A stretch of 10,002 bases of DNA from FEN-727 sp036508635 (GTDB taxonomy: Bacteria > Actinomycetota > Geothermincolia > Fen-727 > Anoxymicrobiaceae), in assembly GCA_036508635.1 (NCBI GenBank), contig DATCGY010000099.1, positions 1 through 10,002 of the forward strand. Reading direction: 5' to 3'. Shown in pieces: positions 1 to 6,828 of this stretch. The translations under genes were made by a program, and so were the position numbers. Below the pieces are notes generated by a model that was not told where the DNA came from, did not search any database, and saw nothing but the letters and a program-made list of their open reading frames with translations. The stretch's first letter is position 1, and each line of letters begins with the position of its first letter.

Positions 1-652
1 CATGGAGATAACGAGCTTGCTCCACAGAGGTAGTGAGATGGACGTTAGAGTCGTCTACAACGGCATCGACAGGTCAATCTACTCACCAGGAACCGGCGAG
101 AAGTCCGAGATCCCGACTGTCCTTTACCTCGGAAGGCTGAAGCCGTACAAGCAACTGCCGCGGCTCATACGGATTATGTCGGAGGTGCGACTTCGTGTCC
201 CCAACGCTGAGCTTCTTATCGCGGGTGGGGGCGAGGCAATCCTGGATGCCGAGGCCGAGGTCAAGCTCCTCAGCGCGAACGACTACGTATACTTCCTCTG
301 GGAGGTGAGCGACGCGGAGAAAACAGAGCTCTACAGGCGCTCCTGGGTTATGGCAACGGCTTCCATGATCGAAGGATGGGGGCTTACCGTCATCGAGGCC
401 AACGCGTGCGGGACGCCAGCCGTCGCCTTCAACGTGCCCGGTCTGAACGCGTCCATAGTGCACGGTCAAACAGGTCTGCTCGCGCGTGATGACGATGAGT
501 TCGTGGAACATCTCGTCACAATCCTCACCGACGCGTCGCTGAGAAAGAGACTTGCGGTCAATGCGGTTGAATGGTCAAATAACTTCAGTTGGGACGTGAC
601 CGCCGGGCAGACCCTCGACACCCTGGAAGAAGCGGTTGAAAGAAACGCCTAG
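1..652 (+). CDS. GT4-family glycosyltransferase, C-terminal part (5' end outside window)
   Basis: This is the C-terminal, nucleotide-sugar-binding half of a retaining GT-B glycosyltransferase of family GT4. Reading from base 2, the fragment shows VVYNG near residues 17-21, LYLGRLKPYK with the putative phosphate-binding pair R45 and K50, and the E-x7-E motif at E124 and E132 (EGWGLTVIE) followed by ANACGTP. The ATG at base 2 is very unlikely to be the true start. Aligned with the complete paralogue at 3716-4828, about 154 N-terminal residues (the acceptor domain) are missing and must lie upstream. It should be a soluble or membrane-associated cytoplasmic enzyme that adds one sugar to a lipid-linked or glycan acceptor; sugar and acceptor cannot be told. 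Its last 17 bases overlap the next gene, so the two are probably translationally coupled. The family is confident; the specificity is unknown. Confidence 0.9.
   Translation, partial: MEITSLLHRGSEMDVRVVYNGIDRSIYSPGTGEKSEIPTVLYLGRLKPYKQLPRLIRIMSEVRLRVPNAELLIAGGGEAILDAEAEVKLLSANDYVYFLWEVSDAEKTELYRRSWVMATASMIEGWGLTVIEANACGTPAVAFNVPGLNASIVHGQTGLLARDDDEFVEHLVTILTDASLRKRLAVNAVEWSNNFSWDVTAGQTLDTLEEAVERNA
625..630 (+). promoter_or_regulatory. Ribosome binding site for the TTG start at 636
   Basis: GGAAGA lies 5 bases before the TTG at 636, inside the end of the upstream glycosyltransferase gene. It supports TTG 636 over the next in-frame candidate, TTG 681, which would cut into the first membrane helix. 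Confidence 0.5.
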
Positions 653-2765
653 TAAAGCGCCTCGTGACTTTTGGGGGCCGTTGTACTTCGCCGTCGTGGC
701 GATAGTAGTCTGGGGGCCGGCGCTCTTCGCGAACGGCTATATACTGCTGGGCGACATGGTGTTTACGCCTTCGATGCACCCGCCTTCCCCGCTGGTGGGC
801 CCATTACAAGGCACCACGAACGTTACCCTCCTCTATAACCTTGCCTGGGTGCTATCACGCGTGATCGGAGCGGTACTGCTCCAAAAGGGCTTACTTTTCC
901 TGATCGCGTTTTTGCCCGGATACCTTATGTACCGGTACGCCCCGTGCCGGAACAAGTGGGCCCGCCTGTTCGCCGGCACGCTCTACGCGGTCAATCCATT
1001 CGTTTATATGAGAATGCTGATGGGCCAATGGGGCCTGCTATTGGGCTACGCGCTGCTACCGGTGGCGCTGGCATCGGCCATCAAGACTGTGAGGGAACCC
1101 AAAGCGGGACGTTGCGCCAGGACGGCCCTCTGGCTTGCCGGTGTCGCCGTATTGAGCGTTCATATGGGCGCCATCGCCCTCGTGGTTTGCCTTGTGGCCG
1201 CAATCTTTGAATTGGCCTCACGAGGGCACGTGAGGCGGTCGGCCTTCGCTCTTGGTGCGATACTTCTACTCGTGTTGTTGCTGAGCGCGTTCTGGTTCAT
1301 TCCGGCACTCAGGGGCGGTGATCTTTCCGGCGCCATCGGAAAGGCGGACTTGGAAGTCTTTCAAACTCGTTCGACCTCACGGGCGGGCACCTCTATCTCG
1401 GTGCTGGGATTGTACGGGTACTGGAAGAATGCCATAGACCCTCTGCTACCCAGGAACTACGTCCCGCTCTGGCCGGTCTTTGCCGTGGGGCTTCTACTGC
1501 TATCCGTTATCGGGTTCTGGAGTTACAGGCGGGATGGCGCGAGGGGCCCTCTGGTAAAAGCGCTCCTGGTAGTCGGCGTCCTGGGATTCTTCTTATCATT
1601 GGGAACCCGAGCGCCGGTCACGGGGCCGGTGTTCTCGTTCGTATATGACCATCTACCCGCCTTCAGGATTTTCCGCGAGCCCCAGAAGTTCGCCGCAATG
1701 CTTGCCTTGGTCTACTCGATTCTAGGCGGGCTTGGCCTGGAACGGCTCATCACGGGACCGAGTGGGACTGGAAAAGAACCACGACCGTTCCGCCGTTGGC
1801 GTAGTTGGCTCATTCCCACCCTGCTTATCCTGACTGTGTGCTTCTACAGTTTCCGTATATTCGGAGGTCTTTGGGGAGAGGCAAAAGCCGTCTCATATCC
1901 CCGATCCTGGGCACAAGCCCAGGAGCTCCTAGACGACGACTCCGGGGACTGGCGCGTCCTCTATCTCCCACCATATTGGTATATGAAGTTCGAGTTCACC
2001 AGGAGCGACCTGACGGTGACCTCGCCGATGCCGTTCTTCTTCACCAACCGCTATATCCAACTAAACACCCTTCTAGTCGGCGGCGTCCAGATCGACCGGC
2101 AGCCCGTTGACGGCTACGTCCAGACAGCGTTGGCGACGGCGCGGGAGCGCGGCAATCTGGGTGCGCTGCTGGCCCCGCTCGATGTCAAATACGTATTGAT
2201 GCCGCTGAACATAGCAAGCTCCCACTTCCGTTTCGTCGAGGAGCAGAAAGACCTCGAGGTCGTGCGTCGCTGGGGCGACCTGGTGCTACTGAGGAACAAG
2301 GTACCAGTGAGCCACCTGACCATCGCCCGGAGCACAGGCTCCTACACCACGTGGGAAGCGCTGGGCGAAAAGGCCGTTGGCGGTAACCTTTTGGGCTCAT
2401 TCCTACCCAGGGGGACCAGAACCGTGGTGCCGCAAGCGCTGGGGGCACCGCTGCCCCATACCGACTGTGCCGCCGGGACGGCCAAAGTGGCCCTCCCCGA
2501 TCACCGGGGCGAACCCGGGTGGGTTCTGTTCAGCGAGCCGTACTCCTCGAACTGGCGGATGAGCGGCGGCGTGTCGGCGGAAAAACAAGCCGGCGTGGTC
2601 ATGGCATTCCCTTTGAAAGACTACGCTAAGAGAACCATCACGATAAGATACTCGAACGTTCTCCTTGTTCTTGGCTACTTCTTGAGCGTTGTTGGGCTAA
2701 TGATATGCGCCCTGTTGCTCATCGCAAATGGACGGTTGGCCAAGCACAGTAAAAAGGCGCACTAG
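636..2765 (+). CDS. Multi-pass membrane protein with GT-C-like topology (AftD/YfhO-like)
   Basis: A 709-residue integral membrane protein with about 12 hydrophobic segments: one near residues 15-33, a dense set up to about 410, and one near 680-702. Between the last two lies a hydrophilic, probably extracytoplasmic region of about 250 residues. The loop after helix 1 holds an acidic residue (ILLGDMVF, D40), as GT-C transferases have. Other landmarks are YAVNPF at 117-122, FREPQKF at 346-352, DVKYVLMP in the soluble part, and LFSEPYSSNW at 631-640 before the last helix. These recur in order in the larger protein at 6806-9625. GT-C enzymes move sugars from polyprenyl-phosphate donors to acceptors outside the membrane, and an ALG5-like donor synthase follows directly. 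The start is TTG, chosen because the first helix needs it and GGAAGA precedes it. YfhO-type proteins have the same architecture without proven transferase activity, so the enzymatic role is an inference. Confidence 0.8.
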   Translation: MKETPSKAPRDFWGPLYFAVVAIVVWGPALFANGYILLGDMVFTPSMHPPSPLVGPLQGTTNVTLLYNLAWVLSRVIGAVLLQKGLLFLIAFLPGYLMYRYAPCRNKWARLFAGTLYAVNPFVYMRMLMGQWGLLLGYALLPVALASAIKTVREPKAGRCARTALWLAGVAVLSVHMGAIALVVCLVAAIFELASRGHVRRSAFALGAILLLVLLLSAFWFIPALRGGDLSGAIGKADLEVFQTRSTSRAGTSISVLGLYGYWKNAIDPLLPRNYVPLWPVFAVGLLLLSVIGFWSYRRDGARGPLVKALLVVGVLGFFLSLGTRAPVTGPVFSFVYDHLPAFRIFREPQKFAAMLALVYSILGGLGLERLITGPSGTGKEPRPFRRWRSWLIPTLLILTVCFYSFRIFGGLWGEAKAVSYPRSWAQAQELLDDDSGDWRVLYLPPYWYMKFEFTRSDLTVTSPMPFFFTNRYIQLNTLLVGGVQIDRQPVDGYVQTALATARERGNLGALLAPLDVKYVLMPLNIASSHFRFVEEQKDLEVVRRWGDLVLLRNKVPVSHLTIARSTGSYTTWEALGEKAVGGNLLGSFLPRGTRTVVPQALGAPLPHTDCAAGTAKVALPDHRGEPGWVLFSEPYSSNWRMSGGVSAEKQAGVVMAFPLKDYAKRTITIRYSNVLLVLGYFLSVVGLMICALLLIANGRLAKHSKKAH

Positions 2766-2777
2766 AAGGCCCTCGAG

Positions 2778-2807
2778 TATAATTAGAATACCTGACGATA
2801 ACGGCCG
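2778..2807 (+). promoter_or_regulatory. Candidate promoter/leader element, copy A (perfect TATAAT)
   Basis: The 75-base gap contains TATAATT (2778-2784), then 7 bases, CTGAC (2792-2796), 4 bases, AC (2801-2802), 2 bases and CCG (2805-2807). The same order occurs at 4841-4869 with almost the same spacing. TATAAT matches the bacterial -10 hexamer and starts 12 bases after the stop codon of the membrane protein gene. No good -35 box lies 16-18 bases upstream and there is no TGn extension. It could start a separate transcript for the GT2 gene, or be a conserved leader element of another kind. Confidence 0.4.
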
Positions 2808-2827
2808 TGCTGTTGTAATTTCAAAGC

Positions 2828-2832
2828 AAGGG
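2828..2832 (+). promoter_or_regulatory. Ribosome binding site of the ALG5-like GT2 gene
   Basis: AAGGG lies 8 bases before the ATG at 2841. A second AAGG touches the ATG and is too close to work. This supports ATG 2841 as the start. Confidence 0.5.
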
Positions 2833-2840
2833 CGCCAAGG

Positions 2841-3611
2841 ATGAAATCAGAGCAAACAGGGCACTTAACGGATACGAGCGAAGGCCTAAACGGCCAGTTC
2901 CGAAGAACGATTGTTATCCCCGCGTGGGATGAAGAGCACCGCATAGGACCCATACTGAAAGAATACCTGGAATATTACGGCGACGACACGGAAATAATGG
3001 TGGTCCTTAATGGATGTAGAGATAGGACACGGGACATCGCCTTCGCGTTTCTTGAAGAGTACAAAAACCTACGTTTGGTTGAAGATACCAACCTTATCGG
3101 CAAAGGTGGCGCATTGATTGTGGGATTCCGCTTGGCGAGGGGCGAAATCGTAGCATACGTCGATGCCGACGGATCCACTTATCCACAAAACCTGGACAAG
3201 CTCATCAAAGCCGTAGGTGACGAGGCCGGCGTCATCGGGTCGCGGTGGATAGACAAATCACTGATAAGTGTAAAGCAGAGCCTCTACCGCAGGATGGCAA
3301 GCCGCGTTTTTAACGTTATCGTCAGGACCCTGTTTCGAATGCCGTACCTAGACACGCAGTGTGGAGCAAAAGCTTTCAAGCGTGAGGCTATCGAATCCAT
3401 CGCGGACGAGCTCGGCACTACTAACTACGCTTTCGATGTCAATATCTTGTACCTGCTGCATAGAAAGGGCTTCACAATAACGGAGTTCCCCATCACCTGG
3501 GAAGACAGGCCGGGAACAAAGATCAAAATGCGACGGGACGCTCCTATAATGCTCGGCGCCGTAATCAGGATGAGAATCAAGCATTCACGCTTCAAAGACA
3601 TCGTCAGATGA
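2841..3611 (+). CDS. GT2 glycosyltransferase, dolichyl-phosphate beta-glucosyltransferase (ALG5)-like
   Basis: A 256-residue GT-A-fold enzyme of family GT2. It likely transfers a sugar from a nucleotide donor to polyprenyl phosphate on the cytoplasmic side, giving a lipid-linked donor. Visible motifs are IVIPAWDEEHRI at about 25-36 (nucleotide binding), NLIGKGGAL in the middle, DADGST at 108-113 with the metal-binding D-x-D (D108, D110), GSRW at 133-136, DTQCGAKAFKR at 171-181, and WEDRPGTK at 220-227. The DTQCGAKAFKR and WxDxxGxK motifs are typical of the ALG5/polyprenyl-phosphate hexose synthase subgroup. Eukaryotic ALG5 has an N-terminal membrane anchor; this protein has no hydrophobic segment and would be soluble or peripheral. 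It sits between two large membrane proteins that look like users of such donors, which fits a supply role. The sugar (glucose, mannose or other) cannot be told. The family call is strong. Confidence 0.88.
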   Translation: MKSEQTGHLTDTSEGLNGQFRRTIVIPAWDEEHRIGPILKEYLEYYGDDTEIMVVLNGCRDRTRDIAFAFLEEYKNLRLVEDTNLIGKGGALIVGFRLARGEIVAYVDADGSTYPQNLDKLIKAVGDEAGVIGSRWIDKSLISVKQSLYRRMASRVFNVIVRTLFRMPYLDTQCGAKAFKREAIESIADELGTTNYAFDVNILYLLHRKGFTITEFPITWEDRPGTKIKMRRDAPIMLGAVIRMRIKHSRFKDIVR

Positions 3612-3622
3612 GAATAGTCCAC

Positions 3623-3643
3623 GAACCGCTCGATACCCGGTTC
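3623..3643 (+). other. Small inverted repeat in the 104-base gap (possible weak hairpin)
   Basis: GAACCG (3623-3628) and CGGTTC (3638-3643) are perfect 6-base arms around a 9-base loop, starting 12 bases after the GT2 stop codon. The flanking and inner bases do not extend the stem. The following sequence is T-rich only in patches, without a clean T run, so this is not a convincing intrinsic terminator. It could be a weak hairpin or a short operator-like site. The rest of the gap (3612-3715) holds only a partial match to the TATAAT/CTGAC element, at 3679-3695. Confidence 0.25.
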
Positions 3644-3715
3644 AGTTTGGCAACATGTTTCTTCATCTTTGGATATCACTGACTCCGTACTTCCGATATT
3701 ACTGAGCTGAGAAAT

Positions 3716-4828
3716 GTGAGAATACTAGTATTTAACTGGAGAGATGTCCGCCATCCCGAGGCCGGCGGCGCGGAGACAAACATCCATGAGCAGGCAAAGT
3801 GCTGGGTGGCATGGGGCCATGAGGTCACCATGTTCACCAGTAGGCCGAAGGGCCAAACGTTCCGCGACAGTATGGATGGCATGGATATCTACCGGTGCGG
3901 GGGGCGGTTCGGGATTTATCTCTGGGCGATCGCCGCTTACTTTCTTGTTCTGCGCCGGCGCGCCGATGTGATCCTGGACATAGAGAACGCCATACCGTTC
4001 TTCACGCCCCTTTATTCCCGCAAACCCAAGGCCTTGCTGATGCACCACCTTCACCAGGACCAGTTCCTGGTGGAGATGGGCCCGGTTGCCGGCAGGATCG
4101 GCCGGTTCATGGAGCGGGTCCTGGTGCCGCTTCTTTACCGGGGGTCGGCGATCATGGCCGTCTCGGAGTCCACCGCGCAAAGAAAGAAGGCCGCGCTGTA
4201 TGACGGGAACAAGCTGGACATAAAGATCGTCTACAACGGCCTCAACCATAGCCTGTACGTTCCCGGGATAGAGAAGTTTGAAAAGCCCACCATCCTCTAC
4301 CTGGGTCGGATCAAGCGCTACAAGCGGCTCCCCATCCTCATCGCGATGATGCCGGAAGTAAGGAGCCGGGTGGCTGATGCCGAGTTAATCATCGCCGGTG
4401 ACGAGGATGCCCTGGCAGACGTCATGAACCAGGTAAAGAAATCTGAGGCAAGGGACGCCATAACGGTGATCGGAAAAGTGACCGAAGAAGAGAAAGTGCG
4501 CTTGCTGCAGAGAGCATGGGTCACGGCGACCCCCTCCATGAACGAGGGATGGGGAATGACCGTGCTGGAGGCCAACGCCTGCGGCACGCCCACGGTAGCT
4601 TTTCGGGTCGCGGGTCTGGACGAGGCGATCGTGGAGGGCCAGACGCGACTCTTATGTGACGACGGTGCCTCATTCAAGAGAGCTCTGATCGACGCACTAT
4701 CGGACACCACATTGAGGGAGCGCCTATCGGGCGGGGCTATAGAGTGGGCGGCACGGCTCGACTGGAACCAGACCGCGCGCCAGACCCTGGATATCCTTTC
4801 GGAGCAGCGGAATCTCAGAATGCGGTGA
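3716..4828 (+). CDS. GT4-family glycosyltransferase (complete)
   Basis: A complete 370-residue GT-B retaining glycosyltransferase, normal length for GT4. The N-terminal acceptor domain begins at once with the first strand (MRILVFNWRDVRHPEAGGAE, G17-G18-A19-E20). The C-terminal donor domain has VYNGL at 172-176, LGRIKRYK at 196-203 with R198 and K203 as the likely phosphate-binding pair, and E-x7-E at E277 and E285 (EGWGMTVLE), then ANACGTP. There is no signal peptide or membrane helix, so it should act in the cytoplasm. The start is GTG at 3716: the protein begins exactly where GT4 enzymes usually do, and an in-frame TGA lies upstream at 3680. The ATG two bases earlier is out of frame and hits TGA at once. 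The ribosome binding site is weak (GAGA, 3709-3712). It is about half identical to the fragment at 1-652 over the shared 190 residues, so the two are paralogues likely adding related sugars or using related acceptors. Confidence 0.93.
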   Translation: MRILVFNWRDVRHPEAGGAETNIHEQAKCWVAWGHEVTMFTSRPKGQTFRDSMDGMDIYRCGGRFGIYLWAIAAYFLVLRRRADVILDIENAIPFFTPLYSRKPKALLMHHLHQDQFLVEMGPVAGRIGRFMERVLVPLLYRGSAIMAVSESTAQRKKAALYDGNKLDIKIVYNGLNHSLYVPGIEKFEKPTILYLGRIKRYKRLPILIAMMPEVRSRVADAELIIAGDEDALADVMNQVKKSEARDAITVIGKVTEEEKVRLLQRAWVTATPSMNEGWGMTVLEANACGTPTVAFRVAGLDEAIVEGQTRLLCDDGASFKRALIDALSDTTLRERLSGGAIEWAARLDWNQTARQTLDILSEQRNLRMR

Positions 4829-4840
4829 TGACCAAACGGG

Positions 4841-4869
4841 TATAATTGCGACGCTGACTTGTACCGCCG
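4841..4869 (+). promoter_or_regulatory. Candidate promoter/leader element, copy B (perfect TATAAT)
   Basis: The 74-base gap contains TATAATT (4841-4847), 6 bases, CTGAC (4854-4858), 4 bases, AC (4863-4864), 2 bases and CCG (4867-4869). It starts 12 bases after the preceding stop codon, and CCG ends 33 bases before the next start codon; both distances equal those of copy A at 2778-2807. No clear -35 box is visible. It may drive the GT4-methyltransferase gene and those after it. Confidence 0.4.
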
Positions 4870-4902
4870 GAAACAACGCGAGAAGAAAGACGGATCAGCT
4901 AT

Positions 4903-6828
4903 ATGCCTGTGCCGGAGGGTAAGGGCGAAAAGCATAAGATACTTGCCCTGCTGTGGCATGCGCCGCACGCCGTAATTACAGCGGGAGGCTTCAGAAGAAC
5001 CTATGAGGTGTTCGACCGGGTTCCAGGCAACCTCGAGATCTGCGCACTCGATGACAACCCCTCTCTGCTCCGCAGCCTGGATCGAAACAATGTCCTGGTT
5101 ATCGAGTACAAGATCCCCCTGATCGTAAGGAGACTCGAGGAGAGATACTTCTGGTCAGAGCGCGCTCTGGAGTGGACTCTATCCACGGTGTTGATGACGG
5201 TTCTGTGCGCAAGACTAAGAGCAACAGGGGAGCGCTTCAATGTGGTCCTTGTCCCGAGCTCCGAGCAGGCTCCCGCTCTACTGGCGGGGATTGTTGCCAA
5301 GCTACTCTTCCGCGCGAAGCTGGTAGTATGTAGCACTAACCTGGATATCTTCCCAACCGCGGTTAGAAAACCGCTCGCCAGGCTCCACAATCGGGCGGAT
5401 ACGGTGATAGTCATATCTGAGCACCTCAAGAAGGAGTTCGAGGCGTATGGCGTTCGTGCCCGGTTAGTTGTCAACGGGGTCGGCCTCGACACGAAAGCCA
5501 TCGCGGTTGTGGCCGAACCGTCCGTCAAGGAATATGACGCGGTGTTCGTGGGAAGGCACGACCGTGAAAAAGGCGTATTCGATCTGATCGAGATCTGGAG
5601 CGCCGTAACCAAAGAACTCCCGGCCGCGAGGATGCTCATGATCGGCAGCTGCAATCCGCGCAACCGGGTGAAGCTCGCTTCTATGATCTCGGATTACGGC
5701 CTTGATGAAAACGTTGTCTTGATGGGAATCGTGGACGAAGACGAGAAATTCTCGCTTATGAAGAGGAGTAAGGTGTGCCTATTCCCGAGTTACGTAGAGG
5801 AATGGGGGTTGGTTCCCCAGGAAGCGCTGGCCTGCGGCCTGCCCGTGGTTGTGTACGACCTTCCGGTATATGAGGAGAACATCAAGCGTTGTGAGGCGGT
5901 GTTCCATGCACCTACCGGTGATATTCCGGGCATGGCCAAGATGACAGGAGAGCTCCTATCCAACGAAGAATACCGGAATTACGAGCGAACAGGCCCCGAA
6001 TTCGTACGCGGCTTCAGCTGGGATGAAGTTGCTAAGCGTGAATTCCAGATCCTGTCGGGGCAGATAGCTCCGATAATAGATAGACAGGGCAGGCGAGTGT
6101 TGGACGAGCGGGCGGTAAAGAGAATGGTTGACGCACCTCCCGCCGGGGCGAGGGATACATTCAAACGCCTGGCCGTCTCATACTGTAAGCTTTTCAAGTC
6201 GCGCAAGACGTTCGGGTTTCGCGGGTGTGATCATCATTATTTTTATCACCCGTATAACCTGTCCTGGCGAAACGAGCGAACCGTGGAGATACCTATCGCA
6301 CGCGAGTTCCTCAAGGCTCACACCGGGCAGGAGATCCTCGAGGTCGGGAACGTGCTCTCGCATTATCTGTTTGTGAAGCACGACATCCTGGACAAACACG
6401 AAGTCGCCAGCGGTGTCATCAACGACGACGCGCTGGATTTCGCTCCCCGGAAGAAGTACGACCTTATCATAAGTATTTCAACTCTCGAGCACATCGGCTA
6501 CGACGAGGCCCCGAAGGACCCGGGCAGGGTACTGCCCGCCATAGCGAACCTGGCCGGCCTGCTGGCGCCCGGCGGCGAGATGGTGGCCACGGTCCCTCTG
6601 GGTTACAACCCCGAGTTTGACCGGCTGCTGGAACAGAAGAAAATACCGTTTTCCGACGTCTTCGCCTTGAGGAGGGTTCCCGGCAGGAACGAGTGGGTCG
6701 AGACGGACTTCGAGTCCGTCCGGGGCTCAGGGTACGCAAGGAACAGGTTCAGGGCCGACGCCATCGTCGTCGGCGTGATACGTGAGGGGCAGGTAGAGAG
6801 TACGAGTGACCGCAACCCCAGCAGCTGA
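4903..6828 (+). CDS. Fusion protein: GT4 glycosyltransferase + SAM-methyltransferase-like domain
   Basis: A 641-residue two-domain protein. Residues about 11-386 are a GT4-type GT-B glycosyltransferase: AGGFRRTYEV near the N-terminus, VVNGVGLD, FVGRHDREKG in the donor domain, and E-x7-E at E299 and E307 (EEWGLVPQE) followed by ALACGLP. After a linker, residues about 412-635 form a class I methyltransferase-like domain: motif I position ILEVGNVLSHY (478-488), DLIISISTLEHIGYDE (520-535), and LLAPGGEMVATVP (about 553-565). The usual ExGxGxG loop is reduced to one glycine (E480-x-G482), so SAM binding is plausible but not certain. A simple role would be adding a sugar and then methylating it or its neighbour, perhaps to cap a chain. 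The start is ATG 4903, with GGA (4892-4894) 8 bases before. An in-frame ATG at 6124, with GGCGG 8 bases before it, could in principle yield the second domain alone. The gene overlaps the next by 23 bases. GT4 is confident; methyl transfer is inferred. Confidence 0.85.
   Translation: MPVPEGKGEKHKILALLWHAPHAVITAGGFRRTYEVFDRVPGNLEICALDDNPSLLRSLDRNNVLVIEYKIPLIVRRLEERYFWSERALEWTLSTVLMTVLCARLRATGERFNVVLVPSSEQAPALLAGIVAKLLFRAKLVVCSTNLDIFPTAVRKPLARLHNRADTVIVISEHLKKEFEAYGVRARLVVNGVGLDTKAIAVVAEPSVKEYDAVFVGRHDREKGVFDLIEIWSAVTKELPAARMLMIGSCNPRNRVKLASMISDYGLDENVVLMGIVDEDEKFSLMKRSKVCLFPSYVEEWGLVPQEALACGLPVVVYDLPVYEENIKRCEAVFHAPTGDIPGMAKMTGELLSNEEYRNYERTGPEFVRGFSWDEVAKREFQILSGQIAPIIDRQGRRVLDERAVKRMVDAPPAGARDTFKRLAVSYCKLFKSRKTFGFRGCDHHYFYHPYNLSWRNERTVEIPIAREFLKAHTGQEILEVGNVLSHYLFVKHDILDKHEVASGVINDDALDFAPRKKYDLIISISTLEHIGYDEAPKDPGRVLPAIANLAGLLAPGGEMVATVPLGYNPEFDRLLEQKKIPFSDVFALRRVPGRNEWVETDFESVRGSGYARNRFRADAIVVGVIREGQVESTSDRNPSS

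Noticed and set aside
2..4. ATG at base 2 as a true start of the first gene
   Set aside because: The alignable paralogue has about 154 more residues upstream, so this methionine is internal to a gene cut by the window edge.
3545..3550. TATAAT hexamer
   Set aside because: Inside the GT2 coding region, without the CTGAC/AC/CCG companion bases. Another at 9797-9802 is also inside a coding region. Both are taken as chance.
3623..3643. Intrinsic terminator after the ALG5-like gene
   Set aside because: The stem is only 6 base pairs with a 9-base loop and no T run follows, so it is listed only as an inverted repeat.
3714..3719. ATG as the start of the complete GT4 gene
   Set aside because: It is out of frame and followed directly by TGA; the GTG at 3716 gives the correct N-terminus.
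4861..4870. Resemblance to the ops/JUMPstart antitermination element (GGCGGTA on the reverse strand)
   Set aside because: The match is short, on the wrong strand for the downstream genes, and absent from copy A of the element.
4318..4968. Minus-strand open frame crossing the gap between two + strand genes
   Set aside because: It covers the GT4 donor domain in antisense and the candidate promoter. No motif supports it and all convincing genes are on the + strand.
5001..5663. Long minus-strand open frame (220 codons)
   Set aside because: Antisense to the GT4 domain of the fusion gene. Its translation is rich in S, R and T without recognisable motifs, as expected for a shadow frame.
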